From positions 1 through 5,803 of the forward strand of contig DFBW01000270.1 of assembly GCA_002366775.1 (NCBI GenBank): a stretch of DNA of 5,803 bases, read 5' to 3'. How positions within the stretch are numbered: position 1 is the stretch's first letter; the number at the start of each line of letters is the position of its first letter. This document shows, piece after piece, positions 1-4,679 of the stretch. Origin of the DNA: Roseovarius sp. UBA3070 (GTDB lineage Bacteria; Pseudomonadota; Alphaproteobacteria; Rhodobacterales; Rhodobacteraceae). Made by a program: the position numbers and the translations under genes. Below the pieces are notes generated by a model that did not search any database, was not told where the DNA came from, and saw only the letters and a program-made list of their open reading frames with translations.

Positions 1-410
1 TTTACCCGGTCACGCCCCATCGGTTTGGCATAGACCGTGGCAATATGTGCCTTGGGCATGCATTTGAGCACCACATCCAACGTGCGCCCTGTATCCACCA
101 GATCATCGACCACCAACACACCCGTGCCATCGCCCACCAGATCCATATCCGGGGATTTGATCACCTTGGGTTCGCTCTGGGCCTGATGGTCATAAGATTT
201 CACGCTGATCGTATCGACCATGCGAATGTCCAGCTCACGCGCCACGATCATGGCGGGGGCCATGCCGCCACGGGTGATTGCCACGACGGCTTTCCAGTCT
301 CCACCATCGGGGCCTTTGCCATCCAGCCGCCACGCCAATGCGCGCGCATCGCGGTGCAACTGATCCCAGCTGACGTGAAAACCTTTTTCATGGGGCAGGC
401 GGTCGGACAT
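1..410 (-). CDS. gpt: Xanthine phosphoribosyltransferase, 3' end outside window (partial)
   Basis: Purine-salvage enzyme that transfers the phosphoribosyl group of PRPP to xanthine/guanine to give XMP/GMP; cytosolic or membrane-associated in the family. Reading the minus strand from ATG at 410 gives 136 codons, still open at the left edge. Visible family motifs are [16 protein letters not shown] (residues 45-60, containing the pyrophosphate-loop RGG), KSYDHQ (71-76) and the PRPP-binding signature [13 protein letters not shown] (98-110), followed by [15 protein letters not shown] (119-133). The pattern closely follows E. coli Gpt (152 aa), so roughly the last 15-30 residues are missing. The start is fixed by a strong AAGGAG Shine-Dalgarno 7 nt upstream. 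It lies 79 bp downstream of the exporter gene on the same strand and may be cotranscribed, although its own good ribosome site suggests efficient independent initiation. Confidence 0.93.
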   Translation of the reverse strand, partial: MSDRLPHEKGFHVSWDQLHRDARALAWRLDGKGPDGGDWKAVVAITRGGMAPAMIVARELDIRMVDTISVKSYDHQAQSEPKVIKSPDMDLVGDGTGVLVVDDLVDTGRTLDVVLKCMPKAHIATVYAKPMGRDRV

Positions 411-417
411 GGTGTGG

Positions 418-423
418 CTCCTT
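418..423 (-). promoter_or_regulatory. Shine-Dalgarno site of gpt
   Basis: The minus strand reads AAGGAG here, 7 nt before the ATG at 410. It is one of the best ribosome-binding sites in the window and decides the gpt start. Confidence 0.8.
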
Positions 424-489
424 TTGGGGTGGTCTCTATGTTTTGTGCAACAGGCGGTGTGGTTCAAGGGGAAGTGCTGGCAGATGTGG

Positions 490-1095
490 CTACCGCGCGA
501 TCAGCAAACGCAGGCCCAAACAGCCAAGGACCACCGCGGCAATCCTGTCAAACACTGGTTTTAGGCGCAGATAGCCATCGCGGGCAGGGCGGGTGGACAG
601 CACCACAGCAAACAGCCCATAGGCGAGGATCTCTATCGCAAGATGGTTGCCCACAATCAGCGCCTTGGCGACAGGGCCCATATCACGCGGAAAGATCACC
701 ACCAGCACGGCTGAGGCAAACAGCACCGATTTTGGGTTGGACAGGTTCACCAGCAGGCCGTTTAGAAATGCATTGCGCCCGGTTGTGGTGTCGGCAGGGC
801 GTACTGGCCGGTGCGCCGAGCGCCAGATGGTGATCGCCAGATAAATCAGATAGCCCGCGCCGATAAGTTTGAGCGTGAGATAGGCCCATGGAAACGCGCG
901 AAAGATCAGATCAAGACCCAGCAATGCCGCCGCTGTCCAAAGTGCAGCGGCGATGGACAACCCAACACCGGTCAACACGCCCGCGGTGCGCCCCTGTGTT
1001 AAGGTGGTGCGCAATGCCCAGAGCATGGCTGGGCCTGGGCTGATCAGTGCCGCGAGCAGCGTCAGGTTGAAGGCAATGAGATGAGCGGTTTCCAT
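490..1095 (-). CDS. LysE/RhtB-family amino-acid exporter-like membrane protein
   Basis: Predicted inner-membrane translocator of the LysE/RhtB superfamily, whose characterised members export amino acids such as lysine, threonine and homoserine lactone; the substrate here cannot be read from sequence. The 201-residue protein has the usual family length. It begins with a hydrophobic segment carrying the family motif [20 protein letters not shown] (residues 17-36), then a glycine-rich helix (about 40-62), a helix at about 68-90, the conserved [13 protein letters not shown] (117-129), and further helices at about 145-168 and 182-199, giving about six membrane segments. An upstream in-frame ATG at 1140 would add 15 residues but lies inside the fabI 3' end; the ATG at 1095, 4 bp after the fabI stop, fits the family N-terminus (short polar start, then helix 1). 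The near-zero gap to fabI suggests cotranscription and possibly coupled translation. No strong Shine-Dalgarno is seen. Confidence 0.85.
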   Translation of the reverse strand: METAHLIAFNLTLLAALISPGPAMLWALRTTLTQGRTAGVLTGVGLSIAAALWTAAALLGLDLIFRAFPWAYLTLKLIGAGYLIYLAITIWRSAHRPVRPADTTTGRNAFLNGLLVNLSNPKSVLFASAVLVVIFPRDMGPVAKALIVGNHLAIEILAYGLFAVVLSTRPARDGYLRLKPVFDRIAAVVLGCLGLRLLIAR

Positions 1096-1099
1096 CGCT

Positions 1100-1921
1100 C
1101 TAATCTTTGCGGCCAGTGACCACATCAATATCAGGCGCATCCACGGCCTTCATCCCCACGACATGATAGCCCGCATCAACATGCAGGTTTTCACCCGTCA
1201 CGCCGCTGCCCAGATCAGACAGCAGATACAGTGCAGACTTGCCGACATCATCAATCGTTACATTGCGGCGCAAGGGCGAGTTCAGCTCGTTCCACTTCAG
1301 GATATAGCGGAAATCGCCGATGCCCGAGGCGGCCAGTGTCTTGATCGGGCCTGCGGAAATGGCATTCACACGGATACCATCCTTGCCCAGATCCTCGGCC
1401 ATGTATTTCACGCTGGCTTCCAGCGCGGCCTTGGCCACACCCATCACATTGTAATGCGGCATCACCTGTTCCGCGCCATAATAGGTGAGCGTCAACATCG
1501 AGCCACCTTCATTCATGATCTTCTCGGCCCGCTGTGCAACGGCGGTGAAGGAATAGACGGAAATATCCATCGTCATCAGGAAATTGTCGCGGCTGGTGTC
1601 CACATAACGGCCGCGCAGCTCGTTTTTGTCGGAAAAGCCGATGGCGTGGACCAGAAAATCAATTTTGCCCCATTTGGCTTCAATCTCGGCGAAGGCGGCA
1701 TCAATGGAGGCGGGATCACCCACATCGCAATCAATCAGCACCTCAACACCCAGTTGCTCGGCCAGTGGGACGGCTCGTTTTTTGAACGCATCCCCCATGT
1801 AAGTGAATGCCATTTGCGCACCCGCATCAGCGCAAGCCTTGGCAATACCCCACGCAATCGACTTGTCATTGGCAAGGCCCATGATCAGCCCTCGCTTGCC
1901 CGCCATCAGTTGATTTGACAT
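1100..1921 (-). CDS. fabI: Enoyl-[acyl-carrier-protein] reductase (NADH), FabI type
   Basis: Catalyses the last step of each fatty-acid elongation cycle, reducing trans-2-enoyl-ACP with NAD(P)H in the cytoplasmic type II FAS. The 273-residue protein is a divergent short-chain dehydrogenase. It has the FabI-type nucleotide motif GLIMGLANDKSIAWGIA (11-27), CDVGD (65-69) at the adenine site, VHAIGF (91-96), and catalytic Tyr157-x6-Lys164 within HYNVMGVAK, with the second FabI tyrosine at 147. NAISAGPIKTLAASGI (186-201) and VTGENLHVDAGYHV (241-254) complete the fold. Residues matching the E. coli triclosan-contact positions (Gly95, Met160, Phe204 here) are retained, so by inference the enzyme should be of the sensitive type. 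The ATG at 1921 is preceded by G-rich sequence rather than a clean Shine-Dalgarno. ATG at residue 6 is possible, but the longer start matches the usual FabI N-terminus. First gene of the minus-strand group, divergent from pdxH. Confidence 0.96.
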   Translation of the reverse strand: MSNQLMAGKRGLIMGLANDKSIAWGIAKACADAGAQMAFTYMGDAFKKRAVPLAEQLGVEVLIDCDVGDPASIDAAFAEIEAKWGKIDFLVHAIGFSDKNELRGRYVDTSRDNFLMTMDISVYSFTAVAQRAEKIMNEGGSMLTLTYYGAEQVMPHYNVMGVAKAALEASVKYMAEDLGKDGIRVNAISAGPIKTLAASGIGDFRYILKWNELNSPLRRNVTIDDVGKSALYLLSDLGSGVTGENLHVDAGYHVVGMKAVDAPDIDVVTGRKD

Positions 1922-2134
1922 CTCCCGGCCCCCCGTCCCGACTTGTGTTGTTCCGAATTTATTTCGGCTCCCAAACCTTTAGGCGATAGGCCCGGTTGCA
2001 TCAAGGGGCGGGCAAAGTCAGCGTTTTACAAAAATCAAAGGTCTTGTGCGTTTGACCCAGTTATCTATTGCAAAGCGCCATTTCCGCAGTCATTGAAATG
2101 GGCGTGATCCTAAATTTGGGCATGGGCAGGTCAG
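1922..2134. other. Divergent intergenic region between fabI and pdxH
   Basis: This 213-bp gap should contain promoters for both genes; I see no gene in it. For fabI the only spaced hexamer pair I find on the minus strand is TTGATG (2004-1999) and TAAAGG (1981-1976), 17 bp apart, with a poor -10. For pdxH there is a TTGACC at 2052-2057 without a convincing -10. A small dyad, CCGAA-N5-TTCGG (1953-1967), lies about 32 bp upstream of the fabI start and could be an operator, but five-base arms are weak evidence. Confidence 0.4.
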
Positions 2135-2740
2135 ATGAGCGAACGAGATGGACTTTTTGCGGGGGATAACCCCTTTGAGATCGCCCGCCGTTGGCTGGGC
2201 GAGGCCGAAAGTAGCGAGCCAAATGACCCCAATGCTATGGCGCTGTCGACGGTGGATGCATCTGGCATGCCCAATGTGCGCATGGTCCTGCTAAAAGAGA
2301 TCGAGGACGACGGGTTCGTGTTTTATACCAACTATGGGTCGGCCAAGGGGCAGGAACTGGCGGGCAATGCCAAGGCGGCAATTGTGTTGCATTGGAAATC
2401 ACTGCGTCGCCAGTTGCGGGTGCGCGGTGCGATCACCCGTGTTGAAGGCGCACAGGCAGATGCGTATTTCGCCTCGCGCGCGCTCAAAAGCCGCTTGGGC
2501 GCGATTACTTCTGATCAATCGCAGCCGTTGGAATCACGCGCGGCGTTTATGGCAAAACTGGCGAAGGTCACGGCCAAAAATGGCCTGAATCCCGCGAGGC
2601 CGGAACATTGGGGTGGATTTAAATTGACGCCAATTGAAATCGAATTCTGGGCGGATGGGGCATATCGGTTACATGACAGGTTCGTCTGGCGCCGCGAAAT
2701 GCCTGATAACACATGGGAAATCACCCGACTTAACCCTTGA
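2135..2740 (+). CDS. pdxH: Pyridoxamine/pyridoxine 5'-phosphate oxidase
   Basis: FMN-dependent cytosolic enzyme that oxidises PNP or PMP to pyridoxal 5'-phosphate with O2, in vitamin B6 synthesis and salvage. The 201-residue length is a little shorter than E. coli PdxH (218 aa) because the N-terminus is compact. Motifs in order: [20 protein letters not shown] (35-54, first FMN-contact strand), [15 protein letters not shown] (61-75), [14 protein letters not shown] (85-98), [12 protein letters not shown] (119-130), RPEHWGGF (155-162), IEFW (169-172), [10 protein letters not shown] (178-187; Arg and His of RLHDR bind PLP in the family) and the C-terminal W-x4-RLNP (194-201; family RLxP ending). 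All expected blocks are present, so it should be active. Only a modest Shine-Dalgarno (AGG at 2128-2130) precedes the ATG, but no alternative in-frame start is better. Confidence 0.96.
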   Translation: MSERDGLFAGDNPFEIARRWLGEAESSEPNDPNAMALSTVDASGMPNVRMVLLKEIEDDGFVFYTNYGSAKGQELAGNAKAAIVLHWKSLRRQLRVRGAITRVEGAQADAYFASRALKSRLGAITSDQSQPLESRAAFMAKLAKVTAKNGLNPARPEHWGGFKLTPIEIEFWADGAYRLHDRFVWRREMPDNTWEITRLNP

Positions 2741-2853
2741 CGTTCGCGTGACGTAAAATGCAACTGGCTGAATGCAAACCTAAAAATGCCCTTGCACCTC
2801 GTGGTTAATACGCGCAAAGATTTAGAAAGGCCTTAGGGATGGGGCTGTACGGT

Positions 2854-2857
2854 AGGA
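2854..2857 (+). promoter_or_regulatory. Shine-Dalgarno supporting the GTG start of the cold-shock gene
   Basis: AGGA sits 4 nt before the GTG at 2862. No ATG in the same frame lies between this site and the first cold-shock domain, so it supports GTG as the initiator. Confidence 0.55.
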
Positions 2858-2861
2858 CGAC

Positions 2862-3395
2862 GTGATACATACAGATACACCAATACGCCGCGTCAATGGA
2901 CGTGTGAAATGGTTCGATCCTGTAAAGGGATTCGGATTTGTCATTTCCGATGAAGGCGGACCCGATATATTGCTGCATGCAAATGTGCTGCGCAATTTTG
3001 GGCAAAGCTCAGTTGCCGACAATGCCGGCGTTGAGATTGAAGTTCAGGACACCGATCGTGGTAGCCAGGCGGTCGAGGTGCATGCCATCCACCCGCCCGA
3101 AGAGAGCACCCTCATGGGGCTGTCGGATTTCGATGATATTGACCCCGAGCTGATCAAGGCTGCGCAATTGGTTCCGGCGCGGGTGAAGTGGTTCGATAAG
3201 GGCAAGGGATTTGGCTTTGCCAACACCTTTGGCAACGACGAAGATGTGTTTGTGCATATCGAAGTGTTGCGCCGGTCGGGCCTGGCTGATTTGCAACCTG
3301 GTGAAGCGCTCGCTATTCGTGTGATAGATGGCAAACGTGGCCGAATGGCAACCGAGGTGTGTGGATGGGAAAGCGCGGTCAAATCTCCCGACTGA
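2862..3395 (+). CDS. Two-domain cold-shock (CSD) nucleic-acid-binding protein
   Basis: Predicted cytosolic single-stranded RNA/DNA-binding protein of the CspA family, in the duplicated-domain form common in alphaproteobacteria. At 177 residues it is more than twice a CspA monomer (about 70). Domain 1 (about 11-76) reads GRVKWFDPVKGFGFV with RNP1 at 22-27 and RNP2-like DILLH at 35-39. An acidic linker (about 79-103, DFDDIDPE) leads to domain 2 (about 104-168), with ARVKWFDKGKGFGFA, RNP1 at 115-120 and RNP2 DVFVH at 128-132. The aromatic and basic residues of both RNP motifs are intact, so both domains should bind nucleic acid. Translation starts at GTG. The 121-bp gap after pdxH has no clear promoter beyond a lone TTGCAC (2792-2797). 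The 3' end overlaps the next gene by 31 bp. Chaperone or stress function is inferred from the family only. Confidence 0.92.
   Translation: MIHTDTPIRRVNGRVKWFDPVKGFGFVISDEGGPDILLHANVLRNFGQSSVADNAGVEIEVQDTDRGSQAVEVHAIHPPEESTLMGLSDFDDIDPELIKAAQLVPARVKWFDKGKGFGFANTFGNDEDVFVHIEVLRRSGLADLQPGEALAIRVIDGKRGRMATEVCGWESAVKSPD
3354..3358 (+). promoter_or_regulatory. Shine-Dalgarno of the DUF192 gene inside the cold-shock coding sequence
   Basis: GAGGT, 6 nt before the ATG at 3365, is a near-ideal ribosome site embedded in the cold-shock reading frame. It favours ATG 3365 over the in-frame GTG at 3359, which would overlap the end of the site. Confidence 0.7.
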
Positions 3396-3862
3396 GCCCA
3401 ACAGGGTTCATTTTAACGGCATTTGCGATTCTGACGGCGCTACCGCTTTGGGCGGGCGAGTGCCGCGATGATCAGGTGCTGTTGCGCGGCGATTGGGGGC
3501 AGGCCAGGTTCTCTGTCGAAGTGGCAGATGATGCGGCCTCCCGCGCCCAGGGCTTGATGCATGTCGAAACGATGCCGCGCGCATCGGGTATGTTGTTTGT
3601 CTATCCGTTTGCGCGCCAGGTGGGGTTCTGGATGAAGAACACGCTGATTCCGCTGGATATGGTGTTCTTGGATGAAACTGGCACGGTGGTGAAAGTGCAT
3701 CAAAACGCTGTCCCCCATGATGAGCGCCCTATCATGGGCGGTGACAACATTCTGGTCGTGCTGGAAATCAATGGAGGTCTGGCGGGGCAGCTGGGTATTG
3801 TTGAGGGATCGCAAATGCGCCACCCGGCGTTTGATGTGGCCAATGCGGCCTGGCCCTGCTGA
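3365..3862 (+). CDS. Secreted DUF192-family protein
   Basis: Member of the DUF192 family, small beta-barrel-like proteins of unknown biochemical role, usually exported in proteobacteria. From ATG 3365 the product is 165 residues. Residues 1-30 form a signal peptide: basic n-region (KR at 3-4, R at 9), hydrophobic core (FILTAFAILTALPLW) and a likely signal peptidase I site LWA|GEC, so the mature protein should be periplasmic. The AGEC sequence does not fit a lipobox. Family motifs follow: SRAQGLMHVETMPRASGMLF (59-78), GFWMKNTLIPLDMVFLD (87-103), GTVVKVHQNAVPHDE (106-120), and VVLEINGGLAGQLGIVEGSQ (131-150). Two cysteines (33 and the C-terminal 165) could form a disulfide. The start lies inside the cold-shock gene (31-bp overlap), implying coupled translation. 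No function can be assigned beyond the family name. Confidence 0.9.
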   Translation: MGKRGQISRLSPTGFILTAFAILTALPLWAGECRDDQVLLRGDWGQARFSVEVADDAASRAQGLMHVETMPRASGMLFVYPFARQVGFWMKNTLIPLDMVFLDETGTVVKVHQNAVPHDERPIMGGDNILVVLEINGGLAGQLGIVEGSQMRHPAFDVANAAWPC

Positions 3863-3888
3863 ATTGCTTTTTTTGGTCAGCGTGTAAC

Positions 3889-3921
3889 GCCCCGTGCGAA
3901 AATCCCGATACAGGGGCTTTT
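3889..3921 (+). terminator. Possible intrinsic terminator after the cold-shock/DUF192 pair
   Basis: GCCCC (3889-3893) pairs with GGGGC (3913-3917), with GT/AC adding two pairs across a bulged A, and TTTT follows at 3918-3921. The loop is long (about 14 nt) and the U-tract short, so this is weak. A T7 run at 3868-3874 just after the stop codon has no good hairpin before it. Confidence 0.35.
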
Positions 3922-3958
3922 CAATCCTGCAAATCACAAGTAACAGGGGCGCACGGTC

Positions 3959-4035
3959 CGGGGCGTGGCGCAGTTTGGTAGCGCACCTGTTTTGGGTACA
4001 GGGGGTCGTAGGTTCGAATCCTATCGCCCCGACCA
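3959..4035 (+). tRNA. tRNA-Pro (anticodon UGG)
   Basis: A complete 77-nt cloverleaf can be folded by hand. The acceptor stem CGGGGCG/CGCCCCG has 7 perfect pairs. The D-arm is GCGC-N9-GCGC. The anticodon arm is CCTGT/ACAGG with loop TTTGGGT, putting anticodon TGG at 3993-3995. The variable loop is 5 nt, and the T-arm GTAGG-TTCGAAT-CCTAT has one G-T pair. ACCA is encoded at the 3' end. C1-G72 and A73 are the bacterial proline identity features, agreeing with the anticodon; it should decode CCA and, through wobble, other proline codons. The gene stands alone, without other tRNAs nearby. A weak promoter candidate, TTTTCA (3918-3923) and TAACAG (3941-3946) with 17-bp spacing, would place the start a few bases before the tRNA. 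Confidence 0.97.
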
Positions 4036-4057
4036 GTTTTCTACAGACGTATTCTGT

Positions 4058-4090
4058 CAGGCGCGCGGTGTTAATCACACCGCGCGCTTG
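4058..4090 (+). terminator. Strong GC-rich hairpin downstream of tRNA-Pro
   Basis: GCGCGCGGTGT (4061-4071) pairs perfectly with ACACCGCGCGC (4077-4087) around a 5-nt TAATC loop. CAG/TTG at the base adds three pairs, one of them G-U. It starts 22 nt after the CCA end and is followed by TTGTCTG rather than a true U-run, so it fits a 3'-processing or transcription-stopping hairpin better than a textbook intrinsic terminator. A smaller hairpin, ACAGA-N5-TCTGT (4043-4057), precedes it. Confidence 0.6.
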
Positions 4091-4140
4091 TCTGAGTCTG
4101 CCTGCTTTGCGGGGCGGTTGATGCGGGCGCAGATGCCAGT

Positions 4141-4189
4141 GTTGCATCTGTGCGGCATGTCATTTGCCGTTAACTATTATTAATGCAAC
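4141..4189. repeat. Nested inverted repeat
   Basis: GTTGCAT (4141-4147) is the reverse complement of ATGCAAC (4183-4189). Inside it, CGGCA (4153-4157) pairs with TGCCG (4165-4169) around a 7-nt loop. No U-run follows, so it is not a terminator on either strand. Function unknown; arms of this length can occur by chance. Confidence 0.35.
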
Positions 4190-4224
4190 GGGGCAGGCAA
4201 TTGTGCATGAAACCGCTTCATTGC

Positions 4225-4417
4225 GTTGACGTGTCAACTTAGGCACGTTGACTAACCTAGCCAAATAAAACGGGTTTCATGTGAACCGGCCCAAGCACCA
4301 GTACCACATTCGGTAGGGTAGGCGGGTTTGAAGTGAATCGCGCAATATTGCGCGGTTTGGCAAATGTGTCGTTGGTCAACTGATTTTTGCGAAAAAAAGA
4401 ATAAAATAATCGTTGAC
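4225..4417. repeat. Cluster of five GTTGAC/GTCAAC hexamers
   Basis: GTTGAC occurs at 4225-4230, 4247-4252 and 4412-4417, and its complement GTCAAC at 4233-4238 and 4375-4380. The first two copies make the dyad GTTGAC-GT-GTCAAC (4225-4238). The last two form GGTCAAC-N31-GTTGACC (4374-4418). Chance expectation for both strands in 193 bp is about 0.1. The copies could be repeated operator half-sites or, in part, -35 elements (TTGAC). Confidence 0.5.
4339..4354. repeat. Perfect 16-bp palindrome
   Basis: CGCGCAATATTGCGCG is identical to its reverse complement. It has the size and symmetry of a dimeric-regulator operator, but its outer bases do not match the NrdR consensus. As RNA it would be only a 6-bp stem with an ATAT loop and no U-tract. 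Confidence 0.5.
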
Positions 4418-4418
4418 C
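4381..4418 (+). promoter_or_regulatory. Candidate nrdJ promoter: A-rich tract and TTGACC -35 element
   Basis: An A-rich tract (AAAAAAAGAATAAAATAAT within 4392-4410) directly precedes TTGACC (4413-4418; five of six matches to the -35 consensus), as in an UP-element promoter. No clear -10 hexamer stands 16-18 bp downstream; that position falls within the upstream dyad at 4426-4451, where a bound repressor would block RNA polymerase. The -35 assignment is inference. Confidence 0.4.
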
Positions 4419-4425
4419 GGATAGG

Positions 4426-4451
4426 GGTGCATACGTCAGTTTGTGTGCACC
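4426..4451. promoter_or_regulatory. Second, degenerate NrdR-type dyad upstream of nrdJ
   Basis: GGTGCATAC and GTGTGCACC are inverted around an 8-bp centre, with one mismatch (T-G) in nine positions. The central 16 bp (4431-4446) match 10 of 16 positions of the NrdR consensus. Its centre (4438.5) is exactly 31 bp from the centre of the strong box (4469.5), with 15 bp between the 16-mers, the usual tandem NrdR layout. Confidence 0.55.
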
Positions 4452-4461
4452 GGCCGCCAAG

Positions 4462-4477
4462 CCACAATATATAGTGG
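4462..4477. promoter_or_regulatory. NrdR box (ribonucleotide reductase repressor operator)
   Basis: CCACAATATATAGTGG matches the published NrdR-box consensus acaCwAtATaTwGtgt at 14 of 16 positions; only the two outermost bases differ. NrdR is the ATP/dATP-sensing zinc-ribbon/ATP-cone repressor of ribonucleotide reductase genes, and the box lies upstream of nrdJ, its expected target class. It is about 200 bp from the nrdJ ATG, implying a long leader if the promoter overlaps the box. Confidence 0.85.
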
Positions 4478-4679
4478 TGGGTCGGATAGGCAGGGACAGA
4501 CACCCTACACCAAGACATACCCTTGGCCATCCAGGGGGAGAAGAGCCAGAATAATGGTTCATTTTCGTCCGCGTCGATATTTTGGCGCGTCTCGGAGGGG
4601 TGTTTCCTGCCGCGTAATTGAGAACCAGCCCGCCATGTCGGGCACATGTTAACCAGCTGATTTTAGGGGCAGCGATAAG

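Larger units (their letters stand above)
4036..4679. other. Long non-coding control region upstream of nrdJ
   Basis: This 644-bp stretch contains no convincing gene. From left to right it holds the tRNA 3' hairpins (4043-4090), a nested inverted repeat (4141-4189), a GTTGAC-rich section (4225-4417), a perfect 16-bp palindrome (4339-4354), an A-rich tract (4381-4411), two dyads with NrdR-box spacing (4426-4477), and a leader of about 200 nt with small hairpins (for example 4520-4537, 7 pairs with a CCAT loop, and 4628-4643, GCCCG/CGGGC). The open frames on either strand lack homology-like composition and good starts. Confidence 0.7.

Noticed and set aside
45..833. Plus-strand open frame of 262 codons
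   Set aside because: It is antisense to gpt and the exporter gene, both of which have clear family motifs; its His-rich composition is typical of antisense frames.
1163..1918. Plus-strand open frame of 251 codons opposite fabI
   Set aside because: It is a shadow of fabI with no family motifs.
3440..4147. Minus-strand open frame of 235 codons containing GAIGFEPTTPCTQNRC
   Set aside because: The motif is the antisense translation of the tRNA-Pro gene, a well-known source of false proteins in databases; the rest is antisense to the DUF192 gene.
3894..4183. Plus-strand frames containing GSNPIAPT and GRRFESYR
   Set aside because: These strings are sense translations of the tRNA T-arm region and are recurring artefacts, not genes.
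4170..4183. CtrA-like site TTAA-N6-TTAA
   Set aside because: The consensus spacing is seven bases, not six. The lone TTAACCA at 4649-4655 is only a half-site.
4226..4237. FNR/FixK box (TTGACGTGTCAA)
   Set aside because: The family consensus TTGAT-N4-ATCAA has TTGA and TCAA six bases apart; here they are four apart, so the geometry does not fit.
4478..4679. Cobalamin riboswitch before the B12-dependent nrdJ
   Set aside because: AGCCAG at 4544-4549 resembles the start of a B12 box, but the rest of the box and the other conserved blocks are absent. B12 repression of a B12-using enzyme would also be unexpected.
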